DNA of 40,583 bases from Thermotogaceae bacterium (GCA_026993805.1 JALWSA010000056.1:1-40583), one strand, 5' to 3'; positions 1 to 10,468 are shown, counted from the first letter of the stretch. A program made the numbers and translations. The notes: generated from the letters alone by a model not told the origin.

Positions 1-1
1 C

Positions 2-487
2 GCTTTTTTGGAAATTGAAGGCAGCAAGGCATCGATTCTAACGAGAATACACATTGGGGAAGAAGAAAGGCTTCTTTGCTGGAAGGGATGGGCTGATCTT
101 GAGAAGAAGGTATTAGATGCGAACTCTCTTGAACCGGTGCTGGGGCCAGAAGAATGGGAGGTAAAAGTGGGATGGTCCACGAACGCTCTGGAGATCTCTG
201 ACACGCAGTACCTTGTTGGATGGCATGCGGTTTTGAAGGAAGATCTATCCTACAGAAACGGATTTGCAGTAGTTGACGGAAAAGGAAATCTTCTTGGAAC
301 AAGCGATTACACGCTCTTTCCGAAGGGGATAAAGGAAGAATACGGTGACAGGCCGCTTGTGATATTCGGCGATGGACTTATCAGGGTTGATAACAAGATC
401 GTTTGGATAGGCGGGGTCGGGGATTACGCCATTGGAATATTCATCGCAGACTTTAACGATGTACTCGAAAACATCAGGAATGTCTGA
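2..487 (+). CDS. GH130-like glycosidase / mannoside phosphorylase, C-terminal part
   Basis: The reading frame is open to the left edge, so the 5' end lies outside the window; about 160 residues are visible. The segment has the repeated beta-blade look of the five-bladed propeller family GH130 (DUF377). It shows a WHAVLKED strand, a DRPLVIFGDGLIRVDNKIVWIGG segment split over two strands, and the typical ending in which a short GVGD turn precedes an IGIFIADF strand and the phrase DVLENI. GH130 enzymes phosphorolyse or hydrolyse beta-mannosides in the cytoplasm. The catalytic part is not in view, so the substrate cannot be assigned. The gene converges on tsaD with a gap of only 5 bases. Confidence 0.55.
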   Translation, partial: AFLEIEGSKASILTRIHIGEEERLLCWKGWADLEKKVLDANSLEPVLGPEEWEVKVGWSTNALEISDTQYLVGWHAVLKEDLSYRNGFAVVDGKGNLLGTSDYTLFPKGIKEEYGDRPLVIFGDGLIRVDNKIVWIGGVGDYAIGIFIADFNDVLENIRNV

Positions 488-492
488 AATGA

Positions 493-1479
<987 letters not shown>

Positions 1480-1511
1480 TCATCCCCCCGCCAGATTATA
1501 CAACCTGCGTT

Positions 1512-3050
1512 TCAGAGCGCTTTCATCCAAAGGTTTTTCAGGAAGAATACAAGGGCTGCGTTCATGGCGATGCCAAAGATCAGGCCGAACGCGGCAAGCC
1601 TTGAGACTCTTACCTTTCCCGATGAAAAGACGACGGCCGATGGGGGTGTGCTTATGGGAAGAGCCATCGCGCAGTTTATCGAGAGCGTTGCGAGCACGAC
1701 CATCAAGATGCCAAAGCTTTCAGGTGAAGCACCCCAGAACCTCGATATTCCCATGCCAAGCGGTATCATAACGGGACCTATGAACGCGGCCGCAGATGTG
1801 TGGCTTGAGAAAACCGTACCTATTAAAAGGAGCGCTGTGAGGAACGCGAAGAGTTCAAGGTCGTTTCTGGGAAGCGGCACCCTTCCAACGACCCAGTCCG
1901 CCCATCCGCTTTCCATGAGCGCCTTACCCAAAGTTAGTCCGCCGCCAAACAAAAGCACGAGATCCCATCTGAGTTTGAAGATATCAGAGCCTTCAAAGAT
2001 CCCAGAAAGGAAAAAGAGAAGTATCGCAAGGAGCGCCGTGGCCGCACTGCTCACTCCTGTGATCTTCGATGTGGACCAGAGAACAACAGTTACGAGTATT
2101 ATTGCGAGCGCCCCCATCCATTTTTTGTCTCCTGGAAGCTCTTCTTTCTCCACATTAAAAGACCCGGCTCTTTTCATGAAAAGAGCACCTAAAATGAAAA
2201 CCACACCAAGTCCAACGAGCCATGTCGGAAAGCCAAAGGCGAGCCACCTTGAAAAGTCCATCTCTTTTCCGAGCATATCCTTTATGAAGCTTGAAACTAC
2301 AAGATTTGGCGGTGTTCCTATGAGCGTGAGAGAGCCGCCTATTGCAGTCGAAGCAACGAGAACGAGAAGGATGGCTTCGGATGCTTCACCGACAACGAAG
2401 CTCAGCAAAATTGGCATCATCACATAGGTGGCCGCAGTGTTCGACATCACGGCAGAAAGAAGGGAAGAGACGAGAATTGTTATGAAGAGCAGAGAATACT
2501 TTCCTCTGGCTCTTCCAAGGAGCGCAATTGCAAGGCGTCTGTCAAGGGCGGTTTTCTTCATGGCAAGTTCGAAGGCGCTTCCAGCCAGGAATATCATTAT
2601 CACGCCCGATGAAAGACTCGAGAGAGCTGTGGATGTTTTTAGAACACCCAAAACCGGCACCAGAACGAGAATGAAGAGAGAAGTTATCACATAGTTCACC
2701 CTTGAAGATAGAGCGAAGAGCGTTGCGGCAAAACCAAGGATGGCACCAGCGAGTTTTGCCTTCCTCACCACAGATATCTCGCAAAGGCTTTTTCCCTCTT
2801 CCACCCTCCTTGGAAAGCATCTCACACCGTTCACGTATACTTCCTTTCCCTGCGGATATTTCACAAAGAGCTTTTTTCCTTCCATCCAGATGCTCACATC
2901 GCCGTTTCTCGTCGTACCTTGAGATGGAGAGTACGAAATTCGCGCGCCCGAAACTTCTACACTGTAAGGTGGTGTCCAGTCAGCCGGAGAAACGGCATAA
3001 AGCAAGAGGCCGATAGCTGCGGCGATCGCGTAGAACAGAAAATTTTTCAC
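1512..3050 (-). CDS. DASS/SLC13-type anion permease with N-terminal extracytoplasmic domain
   Basis: This is a polytopic membrane protein of 512 residues. The transporter part (from about residue 100) has the two signature hairpins of the divalent anion:sodium symporter family: SNTAATYVMMP and, near the end, SSHTSAAAFIGPVMIP. These family members move dicarboxylates, sulfate or similar anions with Na+. The first about 97 residues are unusual: one membrane segment (residues 4-20), then a soluble beta-rich stretch with two cysteines, then the first transporter helix. The start is GTG with a GGGGGG ribosome site. It is divergent from prfB and lies upstream of tsaD. The substrate is unknown. Confidence 0.8.
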   Translation of the reverse strand: MKNFLFYAIAAAIGLLLYAVSPADWTPPYSVEVSGARISYSPSQGTTRNGDVSIWMEGKKLFVKYPQGKEVYVNGVRCFPRRVEEGKSLCEISVVRKAKLAGAILGFAATLFALSSRVNYVITSLFILVLVPVLGVLKTSTALSSLSSGVIMIFLAGSAFELAMKKTALDRRLAIALLGRARGKYSLLFITILVSSLLSAVMSNTAATYVMMPILLSFVVGEASEAILLVLVASTAIGGSLTLIGTPPNLVVSSFIKDMLGKEMDFSRWLAFGFPTWLVGLGVVFILGALFMKRAGSFNVEKEELPGDKKWMGALAIILVTVVLWSTSKITGVSSAATALLAILLFFLSGIFEGSDIFKLRWDLVLLFGGGLTLGKALMESGWADWVVGRVPLPRNDLELFAFLTALLLIGTVFSSHTSAAAFIGPVMIPLGMGISRFWGASPESFGILMVVLATLSINCAMALPISTPPSAVVFSSGKVRVSRLAAFGLIFGIAMNAALVFFLKNLWMKAL

Positions 3051-3106
3051 AAGATATCCCCCCGCACCAGAAGCTTCTTTTCACGAGAAAAGATGATAAC
3101 ACAGAA

Positions 3107-3115
3107 TGGTATAAT
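3107..3115 (+). promoter_or_regulatory. Extended -10 promoter element for prfB
   Basis: TGGTATAAT combines a perfect TATAAT with the TGn extension. It lies 28 bases before the prfB start. No convincing -35 box is seen, as is common for extended -10 promoters. The same nine bases occur in front of recJ on the other strand. Confidence 0.5.
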
Positions 3116-3143
3116 CGCGCTGGATAGGTTCGGAGGTGATTGG

Positions 3144-4253
3144 ATGATAGGTTATGACCTCAGGGTGAAGATAGAAGACCTGAAAAAGAAATTCGATGAC
3201 GCCATGCGCGTATTTAGCAAAGAAAACAAGGAGAAAAAGTTGAAAGAACTCGAAGAGGTGATGTCTTCTCCTGACTTCTGGAACGACCAGAAAAAAGCCC
3301 AAGAGACAACGAGAGAAGCTCAGAAGATAAGAAAAATGCTGCAGGAAGCACAGGAGATAGAAGGGCTCTTTGAAGACATAGAGGTTGCAATAGAGCTTTC
3401 AAACGAAGATCCGGAGATGGCAGAACAGGTAAACGAGCTTGTCGAGGAAGTGGAGGAGAAGGTCAGAGTTTTTGAGCTCGAGATGATCCTGAACGGCAAA
3501 TATGATTCAAACAACGCATACCTTTCCGTACACCCAGGTGCAGGAGGAACGGAGTCGCACGACTGGGCCCAGATGCTCCTGAGAATGTACACCAGATGGG
3601 CGGAAAGACACGGATTTGGGGTTGATATAGTAGATTACCAGCCCGGAGAAGAAGCGGGAGTGAAGAGTGCAACGATCCTGATAAAGGGCGAGTACGCTTA
3701 CGGCTACCTGAAGCACGAAAGGGGAGTTCACAGGCTCGTAAGGATATCTCCATTCGATGCTTCCCACAGAAGACACACATCCTTCGCATCCGTGAATGTG
3801 ATACCCGAGATAGGAGACGATGTGGACATCGAGATAAAGCCCGACGAGATAAGAATAGACACTTTCAGGGCTTCCGGTCATGGGGGACAGTATGTGAACA
3901 AAACGGAGTCTGCCGTCAGGATAACTCACATACCGACCGGAATAGTCGTTTCTATTCAAACAGAAAGGTCGCAGCACAAGAACAAAGAGATCGCTATGAA
4001 GATTTTGAAAGCAAGACTCCTTCAGCTCGAACTTGAAAAGAGAAGAAAAGAGATAGAGAACATTCAAGGAGAACTGAAAGACATCGCATGGGGGAATCAG
4101 ATAAGGTCTTACATATTCCATCCTTACAACCTTGTGAAAGATCACAGGACCGGCGTTGAGACTTCCGATGTTAACGCCGTCATGGACGGCGATATAGATA
4201 TCTTCATAGAAGCTGAGCTCGTCTATTTCGCACAGAGAGGTGAAAATCAGTGA
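3144..4253 (+). CDS. prfB: Peptide chain release factor 2
   Basis: This 369-residue class I release factor has the RF2 stop-codon recognition tripeptide SPF in RLVRISPFDASHRRH and the universal GGQ motif in ASGHGGQYVNKT. It ends translation at UAA and UGA by triggering hydrolysis of peptidyl-tRNA. The chosen ATG follows a strong CGGAGGTGATT ribosome site; a longer open frame upstream has no such site. There is no in-frame stop near codon 25, so the autoregulatory +1 frameshift known from many prfB genes is absent. The stop overlaps the bamA start as GTGA. Confidence 0.96.
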   Translation: MIGYDLRVKIEDLKKKFDDAMRVFSKENKEKKLKELEEVMSSPDFWNDQKKAQETTREAQKIRKMLQEAQEIEGLFEDIEVAIELSNEDPEMAEQVNELVEEVEEKVRVFELEMILNGKYDSNNAYLSVHPGAGGTESHDWAQMLLRMYTRWAERHGFGVDIVDYQPGEEAGVKSATILIKGEYAYGYLKHERGVHRLVRISPFDASHRRHTSFASVNVIPEIGDDVDIEIKPDEIRIDTFRASGHGGQYVNKTESAVRITHIPTGIVVSIQTERSQHKNKEIAMKILKARLLQLELEKRRKEIENIQGELKDIAWGNQIRSYIFHPYNLVKDHRTGVETSDVNAVMDGDIDIFIEAELVYFAQRGENQ

Positions 4254-6526
4254 AAAGGATCCTGACGGTTATTCTGATTTTTTCCATCATCGCGTTCGTG
4301 TTCTCCGTTAAGATAGCTTCAGTCCAGTTTGTCGGGCTCAAAAATGTCTCAAAAGATGAGCTCTTGGGGCTTTTGCAGCCTTATTTGGATAAAGATTACC
4401 AGATAAGCGAACTCGGTGGCGTTATAACCGAGATGAAAACTCTCATTTGGCAGACGGGATATTTCCGGAGCCTGCGAGTCAGACTGGACGAAGACGATAA
4501 AGGAAACCAGATAATCATATTCATAGTAGAGGAAAATCCCGTTTTGAAGAAGATCGTGATCAAAATCGACGGGATGAAGTTAGTGGAAGAAAGCGATGTA
4601 GCCTCTGCGCTGAATCTAAAAGAGGGCGAAATATTAAAGCCAGAAAAGCTTAAAGAGGCCATAAGCAATGTTCAGAAAATGTACAATGAGGCCGGGTATT
4701 TTCTCGTCGAAATAACGCCAAATCTTTCCGAAGAAGGTACATTAACAGTAAACATAACGGAATACGCCTTATGGGACATTAAGTTCGTAGGTGCGGATGA
4801 AAAGGAAATCAATTTCGACGAGATCAAATCGAAGTTGGGATTTTCGCTCCTAAAAGACTATTACAACACATTCTGGCTTTTCAGATGGTTCTTGAACAAG
4901 AAAAACTACTATCCCAAGCTCGAGAATATTCAGAGAGCCATGTATGCACTTTCCCAGTATTACTACTTCGAAGATGTGAGGCTTAAACCCGAAATCGTCA
5001 AGCCCGAAGGTGTAAGTGAAAAAGTCGTGGATCTCATCTTCAAGGTGCGTCTAAGAAAGTTGATAAAAGGAAAAATGAAAGTAGATAAAGTAGAGGTTTC
5101 TGGTAACAAGCTCATCAGTAGCACCGAGATTAAAAAAGCGGCCAACATAGAGGGAAAAGAGATAGAAAACATAGACCTGCTCAAAGCTGCCCAGAAGATC
5201 CTCGAACTCTATGACACAAAAGGTTACATGATGACCTGGCTTGAAACGCATGTATCATCCGGCACTGTAGAGTTCAGAATCCTTGAGAAATGGATAAAAG
5301 ATGTAGAATACGAGTTTATATCAGGGGATGGAAGCTGCACCGCGCTTGTCCCGAAACACTCCAACGAAGAAAACTTCATCGGATGCAAATTCTCACACAC
5401 GAGGAAGTATCTCGTGGACGATCTCGTGGATCTCGATAGAGGGCAGCCACTCACGAAATCGAAGTTGGTGGATGTTTACGGTTCATTGAGCCGATCCAAC
5501 TACTTCGAAAACGTGGATATAATCCCCTTAACGACTAAAACATCAACCGAAGCGATTATGAGGGTCAAACTCAAGGAGAAAAGCAAAAAGATCCAATTCT
5601 TTGGTGCCATATCCTACGGCCCTCCTGAGGACATGAACAAATGGTGGGAAGGATTCGGCGGGCAGTTAAGTATATCAACGACTAACCCGTGGGGATTGGG
5701 ACAGACCATATCTCTCAACACAAATCTTTCCATAACAAGCAAATACGTGGGATTGAGTTATTCTATACCTCGTCCATTCTTGCTCCCGATGAGATTCGGA
5801 ATCTCAACAGGTTACTTGTACCAGAGTCCATCAGAAGACACTCAACCATCCACATCGAGCCTCAACCTTCAGACATCTCTATCGACGCTCCCCATATTCG
5901 GCAACACTCTCTCGATCCTTCACACCTTTAAATACACTCTTCCAAACACTCTGTCGATGTCGGTGGGATTTTCCCACACCTTTGACTCGAGAGATAGCAT
6001 CCTGAATCCAACAAAAGGCTTCCTCCTGAACGAGATCTTTGAAAAAGGCGGCATTTTGCCGGACGAACCCCAGGATTATTACAAGATAACCGGAAGGGCA
6101 GAGCTGTACTTCCCGATATACGACAAGCTTTACGGGGCTCTGAAAGGATACGGGGGGTATGTTAACAACATAAAGGGTGATGAGATCATATACACAATGC
6201 CTGCAGACTCCGTTCGCGGGTATCGATTCTCCGGACACTACATTTACAAATTCTCCACAGAGATTCACTATCCAATTTACACTTCCCCAGTTTCGGTCAA
6301 CCTTGTGGCTTTTTACGATATCGGAAGCGCCGTGCTGGATCTAAACGACATTGGAAACTTCGTTGACAGTACAGGCATTGGGCTCAACATCGTCTTGCCG
6401 ATGTTAGGTCCTATGGAATTCGGAATGGCGTATAAGATCAGGGAAAACAAATTCGATCTTTATTACATAATAGGTATATCCATGGTGGGATTGCCCAATG
6501 TGGGTAGCTCTCCAATTGGAAGATGA
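4250..6526 (+). CDS. bamA: BamA/Omp85-family outer membrane assembly protein
   Basis: The protein has 758 residues with a signal peptide (about 1-18), a series of POTRA domains (about 20-430, several with the VDKVEVSGN-type first strand) and a C-terminal beta-barrel (about 440-745). The barrel carries the lid-loop motif in SVRGYRF. It folds and inserts beta-barrel proteins into the outer membrane. The start is GTG, overlapping the prfB stop by four bases. Oddity: the last barrel strand (FDLYYIIGISM) is followed by about 13 further residues instead of ending in an aromatic residue. That tail is encoded where the next gene begins. No Bam lipoprotein genes are nearby. Confidence 0.93.
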   Translation: MKRILTVILIFSIIAFVFSVKIASVQFVGLKNVSKDELLGLLQPYLDKDYQISELGGVITEMKTLIWQTGYFRSLRVRLDEDDKGNQIIIFIVEENPVLKKIVIKIDGMKLVEESDVASALNLKEGEILKPEKLKEAISNVQKMYNEAGYFLVEITPNLSEEGTLTVNITEYALWDIKFVGADEKEINFDEIKSKLGFSLLKDYYNTFWLFRWFLNKKNYYPKLENIQRAMYALSQYYYFEDVRLKPEIVKPEGVSEKVVDLIFKVRLRKLIKGKMKVDKVEVSGNKLISSTEIKKAANIEGKEIENIDLLKAAQKILELYDTKGYMMTWLETHVSSGTVEFRILEKWIKDVEYEFISGDGSCTALVPKHSNEENFIGCKFSHTRKYLVDDLVDLDRGQPLTKSKLVDVYGSLSRSNYFENVDIIPLTTKTSTEAIMRVKLKEKSKKIQFFGAISYGPPEDMNKWWEGFGGQLSISTTNPWGLGQTISLNTNLSITSKYVGLSYSIPRPFLLPMRFGISTGYLYQSPSEDTQPSTSSLNLQTSLSTLPIFGNTLSILHTFKYTLPNTLSMSVGFSHTFDSRDSILNPTKGFLLNEIFEKGGILPDEPQDYYKITGRAELYFPIYDKLYGALKGYGGYVNNIKGDEIIYTMPADSVRGYRFSGHYIYKFSTEIHYPIYTSPVSVNLVAFYDIGSAVLDLNDIGNFVDSTGIGLNIVLPMLGPMEFGMAYKIRENKFDLYYIIGISMVGLPNVGSSPIGR

Positions 6527-6848
6527 CCTTTTTTTACCTCTCGATCCTGAGAACCTCGACTCTATAAACCCTTCTATAGAGTACAACCCCATGCCCCTCG
6601 AAGGAGGGGTCGTGGGGTTCCACTTGAAGGGAACCAAGATACTTCCTGTGGTCGATCTTCAGGAAAGGATGGGGATTTCAAAAAAACCCGACAAGCTTTT
6701 TATAACTTGCTGTTCTGTCGTCTTCATAGTGGAGTACAAGAGCATGACAAAAAGTCCAAAGGGAAAAAGCTTAGATCTACCTGGAATGGCAAGGGAAATC
6801 TTGAGTGAATTAGGGGTGGATGTATATGGACATGGAAGGACTCGATGA
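6498..6848 (+). CDS. CheW-like protein
   Basis: This short protein of 116 residues is built like a single CheW domain: beta strands, then the characteristic stretch GGVVGFHLKGTKILPVVDL followed by an RMGI segment. CheW domains couple receptors to CheA kinases. It starts inside the end of bamA (29-base overlap) and its end overlaps the start of the CheA-like kinase, so translation is coupled. The sequence is divergent and the C-terminal half after about residue 80 is not clearly CheW. The assignment leans on the neighbouring kinase. The partner receptor is unknown. Confidence 0.6.
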   Translation: MWVALQLEDDLFLPLDPENLDSINPSIEYNPMPLEGGVVGFHLKGTKILPVVDLQERMGISKKPDKLFITCCSVVFIVEYKSMTKSPKGKSLDLPGMAREILSELGVDVYGHGRTR

Positions 6849-8190
6849 AATAGTCGAGCTTTTCAAAAGCGAGGTAACGGAGAGACTCTCGAGGGTTGAA
6901 GAAGAGCTCATAAACAATCAGGGAAAAGACATAGAATCGATATACAGGGAGTTTCACACGATAAAAGGCACCTCGCAGATGTTGGGTTTTGAGAATTACT
7001 CAAAGGCTGCACACCTCGTCGAAGATATAGTGAAACCTCTTTGGAAGCAGAATCTATCCCTTCCTGAAAATTTCATCCCCCGCCTTTTGAACGTCCTCGA
7101 TGTGTTCAGAAAGAAATTGGGGAAAGACATGGATAAGGAAGATTTGGAAAAGATAGAATCCATCTTGAAAGGCGAAGAAGAAGGAGGCGAAAAAAGAGAA
7201 ATAGCCCTCGAAATAGTCACAGAAATAGACAGAGACCTTTTGGAAAAAACCCTTCACCTTTCCGAGCAAGCGCTTTTTCATTCTTTCAGAAACTACCAAG
7301 AGGATGGGATTCTTTTAAAACTCTTGAACGAGATCGTGGATGATCTCAGGGATATCTATTGGAAAGTGGAAACCGTTCCTCTGAAAGACATTTTGAAAGG
7401 ATTCGACAGACTGGTTTTCGAGGAAGCCGCGAGAGAGGGCAAAAAGGTCAGACTCGAAGTCGATGTTCAGGACGTCAGGGTGAAAAAGGAAATAGCGGGT
7501 CCTATCAGAGATGGGCTCGTGCACATAGTTAAGAATTCCATCGTACACGGCATAGAAAAACCCGAAGAGCGAAAAGAAAGTGGAAAAAATGAGGAAGGAG
7601 TCGTAAGAATACTGGCTCGGGTCGAAGGAAGAAAGGTCTATATCTCGGTGGAAGATGATGGAAAGGGAATAGACTTCGAAAAGGTGCGAGCCAAATTAAA
7701 GGCTTTGGGAAAACCCGTTCCCGAGGAAGAAGAAAAGTTGCTATCCGTTATCTTTGAACCTTTCTTTTCTACCAAGGAAACCGCCGATCTCGGTGGCGGC
7801 AGAGGTGTGGGTCTTTCCTCTGTTAAAACATTCATAGAATCCATAGGCGGTAGAGTCGAAGTTCATACTCTAAAGGGAAGGGGAACGAGGTTCACCATAG
7901 AGATAAAAAGCACCAAGGTATGGGAGAGGGTTATGATTTTGAGATCTGGAATACTCACATATGCAGTCCGAGTTCCCGAGATAGAGAAGATTACCACCTA
8001 TTCGGGAGAGGAAATGTGCAGATTCACAGGGCAAATCGTTGTTAAGCTAACAAACGGCTCTTGCTTCAGATGCGATACCAAGATAACGGATGGGGAGTTC
8101 GTCGTAATAGAAAACCCCTTCTTCGCTCTTGAAAATGTGCGGTTCTGGGTTGATTTCTTGGGAATGCCAGTACCCGTTTTCCAGAGATAA
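6826..8190 (+). CDS. Compact CheA-like histidine kinase
   Basis: The protein has 454 residues with CheA domain order but without a P2 domain. An HPt domain carries the phospho-acceptor His44 (FHTIKGTSQMLGF), then a short linker and an ATPase domain. The ATPase has an N box with KNSIVHGIE (Asn237), a G1 box DDGKGID (277-283) and a G2 box GRGVGL (325-330). A C-terminal CheW-like P5 domain follows (about 365-454). Classical thermotogal CheA is much longer. ATG 6826 sits six bases after an AGGGGTGG site; ATG 6820 in frame is possible. It probably forms a signalling pair with the preceding CheW-like protein. No response regulator or receptor gene is beside it. Confidence 0.8.
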   Translation: MDMEGLDEIVELFKSEVTERLSRVEEELINNQGKDIESIYREFHTIKGTSQMLGFENYSKAAHLVEDIVKPLWKQNLSLPENFIPRLLNVLDVFRKKLGKDMDKEDLEKIESILKGEEEGGEKREIALEIVTEIDRDLLEKTLHLSEQALFHSFRNYQEDGILLKLLNEIVDDLRDIYWKVETVPLKDILKGFDRLVFEEAAREGKKVRLEVDVQDVRVKKEIAGPIRDGLVHIVKNSIVHGIEKPEERKESGKNEEGVVRILARVEGRKVYISVEDDGKGIDFEKVRAKLKALGKPVPEEEEKLLSVIFEPFFSTKETADLGGGRGVGLSSVKTFIESIGGRVEVHTLKGRGTRFTIEIKSTKVWERVMILRSGILTYAVRVPEIEKITTYSGEEMCRFTGQIVVKLTNGSCFRCDTKITDGEFVVIENPFFALENVRFWVDFLGMPVPVFQR

Positions 8191-8201
8191 GGGGGGATCG
8201 T

Positions 8202-9680
8202 GTGATCGTTACAGCCTGCACAGAGGGCCTTCAGGTTCACATCGTCAACGTTGAATCTGATGTGGACAGAAAGAGCGTGATAAGGGGAATAGACATTGTT
8301 GGAATGGCAGACACAGCTGTGAAAGAGAGTGAAAAACGCGTGAAAGGAGCCTTGAGAAACTGCGGGTATGACTTTTTGAAGGGAAGGATCACTGTAAACC
8401 TATCACCCGCGGATCTGAGAAAATCGGGTTCACATTTCGATCTTCCGATAGCTCTTTCCATACTCTCGTCGATAGGAGAAATTAAAGAAAAGAAAGTCTT
8501 CGCGATGGGAGAGCTCTCCCTTTCGGGGGAGATAAGAAGGGTCAGAGCCGTGCTCCCCGCTATGCTGAAGCTCTCTGAGGAAGGTTTCGACGGGATAGTG
8601 ATAATACCCAAGGATAACGAAGAAGAGGCCTCCGTTGTCGGCCTGAAAAAGGTCTATGCCCTCTCACATCTGAAAGAAGTGGTATCTCTAATAAACGACC
8701 TCATGACCTTTGAAGAGGTAGAACATAGGATGCCGCTCCCGACTTTCGACAACAGCGTGGATATGTCGGACATAAAGGGTCAAGAGCTTGCAAAGAGAGC
8801 CCTTGAAATTGCGGCAGCCGGTTTTCACAACCTTCTCATGGTGGGACCGCCGGGTTCCGGCAAAACCATGCTCGCAAGGCGTCTCCCCTCAATCCTGCCA
8901 CCAATGGACTTTGAAGAGATAATAGAGACGACCAAAATATATAGCGTCGCCGGCTTTCTGAACGACGGCGTCGTAACATCCCGCCCTTTCAGGGCACCTC
9001 ATCACACCGCTTCACCTGCTTCCATAATAGGCGGGGGTGCAACTGCAAGACCGGGAGAGATCTCTCTGGCACACAACGGGGTCCTTTTCATGGACGAGCT
9101 CCCGGAATTTCGAAAAGATGTACTTGAAGCGCTCAGAGAACCCTTGGAAGAGAGAAAGATAACCGTGGCGCGGGCAAAGACCGTCGCGGTATACCCTGCA
9201 AGGTTCATATTCGTCGGAGCGATGAATCCATGCTCGTGTTTGGAAGTTGATGAAGATGGAGAATGCATCTGTCCTGAAATCGAAAAAGCGAGGTACATGA
9301 GAAAGATATCGGGACCTATCCTCGACAGAATGGACCTTCTGGTAAGGGTTAGGAGGATGAAGTTCGAAGATTTCAGGAAAGGAAAGAAAGGAGAGGAAAG
9401 CAAAGAAATAAGAGAGAGGGTGATGGCAGCAAGGGAAAGACAAAAAAGGAGAGGGAAGCTAAACAGCGAGCTCACACATAAGGAACTCGAGGAAATGGTG
9501 AAACTTGATTCCAAAGCAGAGAGTGTCCTTCAAAAGTTTGCCGAAAAAGCTTCGCTCTCTGGAAGAGCCATAGACAAAGTCATAAAAGTTGCAAGAACTA
9601 TAGCGGATCTCGATGGGAGCGACGATGTGAAAGCCGAGCACCTTCTGGAAGCCCTCCAGTTCAAGGCGGTGGGTCTGTGA
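8202..9680 (+). CDS. comM: ComM/YifB-family Mg-chelatase-like AAA+ ATPase
   Basis: The protein has 492 residues: an N-terminal Lon-protease-like fold (about 1-165), then a magnesium-chelatase-type AAA+ core with Walker A GPPGSGKTMLARRL and a sensor/arginine region (GAMNPCSC, RYMRKISGPILDRMDLLV). ComM is a hexameric helicase that promotes branch migration during natural transformation and recombination. The GTG start follows a GGGGGGATC site, 11 bases after the kinase gene. Its stop overlaps the rsmA start (GTGA). All key motifs are intact. Confidence 0.93.
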   Translation: MIVTACTEGLQVHIVNVESDVDRKSVIRGIDIVGMADTAVKESEKRVKGALRNCGYDFLKGRITVNLSPADLRKSGSHFDLPIALSILSSIGEIKEKKVFAMGELSLSGEIRRVRAVLPAMLKLSEEGFDGIVIIPKDNEEEASVVGLKKVYALSHLKEVVSLINDLMTFEEVEHRMPLPTFDNSVDMSDIKGQELAKRALEIAAAGFHNLLMVGPPGSGKTMLARRLPSILPPMDFEEIIETTKIYSVAGFLNDGVVTSRPFRAPHHTASPASIIGGGATARPGEISLAHNGVLFMDELPEFRKDVLEALREPLEERKITVARAKTVAVYPARFIFVGAMNPCSCLEVDEDGECICPEIEKARYMRKISGPILDRMDLLVRVRRMKFEDFRKGKKGEESKEIRERVMAARERQKRRGKLNSELTHKELEEMVKLDSKAESVLQKFAEKASLSGRAIDKVIKVARTIADLDGSDDVKAEHLLEALQFKAVGL

Positions 9681-10468
9681 AGACCTCTGAGCTTCTCAAA
9701 AAATATGGCATCAAGCTTAAAAAGAGCTTGGGACAGAGCTTCTTATCTACTCAGAGTGTAGCTGAAAGGATTGTGAAAGCTGCAGAAATAAAGAAAGGCG
9801 AGACCGTGATCGAAATAGGAGCGGGTGCGGGTACCCTAACGGAAGAGCTCCTGAAGGCAGGAGCAAACGTTGTGGCTTATGAGATAGACAGGAATTTGGA
9901 AAAACTTTTAATTGACCGTCTCTCGAAATACGAGAACGTAACCCTGATCTTCAAGGATTTTCTCAGCGCCGACCTTTCCTTTCTCCCGGATGGCTTCGTT
10001 TATGTCGCCAACATACCGTACTACATAACGGGTCCAATTATCGAAAAGATCCTTAGAGAAAACAGATTTTCAAGGGCAATTCTAATGGTTCAGAAGGAAG
10101 TGGCAAACAGGATAACATCCCCGCCTGGCAGAAGAGACTTCGGATACTTATCGGCTCTCGTCCAGACATTTTGCGATGTGAAAAAGCTTTTCGACGTTTC
10201 AAGATCGTCCTTCGTTCCGAATCCCGAAGTAGATTCAACAGTCCTTGGATTCAAACCAAAAGAAATCGATATCCCCTTCGATGAGTACAGGGAGTTTCTC
10301 TCGAAAGTTTTCATGAAAAAGAGAAAAACTATAAAGAACAACCTAAAAGGGATAGTGAAGGACCCCGAAAAAGTATTGAAAGATTTGGGGATAGATCCAA
10401 GTTTGAGACCTGAGCAGCTCGGGACCAGCCAGCTGATAAAGCTCTTCCGTCATCTCCAGGTTTCATAA
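9677..10468 (+). CDS. rsmA: 16S rRNA dimethyladenosine transferase RsmA (KsgA)
   Basis: This 263-residue SAM-dependent methyltransferase dimethylates two adjacent adenines near the 3' end of 16S rRNA. Family marks are KKSLGQSFLSTQSVAERIV at the N terminus, the SAM-binding VIEIGAGAGTLTEELL, and the catalytic ANIPYYITGPII (the NIPY motif), followed by the small helical C-terminal domain. The GTG start overlaps the comM stop. It converges on the lipoprotein gene with a 19-base overlap of the two coding ends. Confidence 0.97.
   Translation: MKTSELLKKYGIKLKKSLGQSFLSTQSVAERIVKAAEIKKGETVIEIGAGAGTLTEELLKAGANVVAYEIDRNLEKLLIDRLSKYENVTLIFKDFLSADLSFLPDGFVYVANIPYYITGPIIEKILRENRFSRAILMVQKEVANRITSPPGRRDFGYLSALVQTFCDVKKLFDVSRSSFVPNPEVDSTVLGFKPKEIDIPFDEYREFLSKVFMKKRKTIKNNLKGIVKDPEKVLKDLGIDPSLRPEQLGTSQLIKLFRHLQVS

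Noticed and set aside
3144-3260. Programmed frameshift in prfB
   Set aside because: The frame is continuous through the region where the internal UGA is usually found, so there is no recoding site.
9002-9514. Long minus-strand frame within comM
   Set aside because: Antisense to conserved AAA+ motifs with shadow-type Ser/Leu-rich composition and no start signal.
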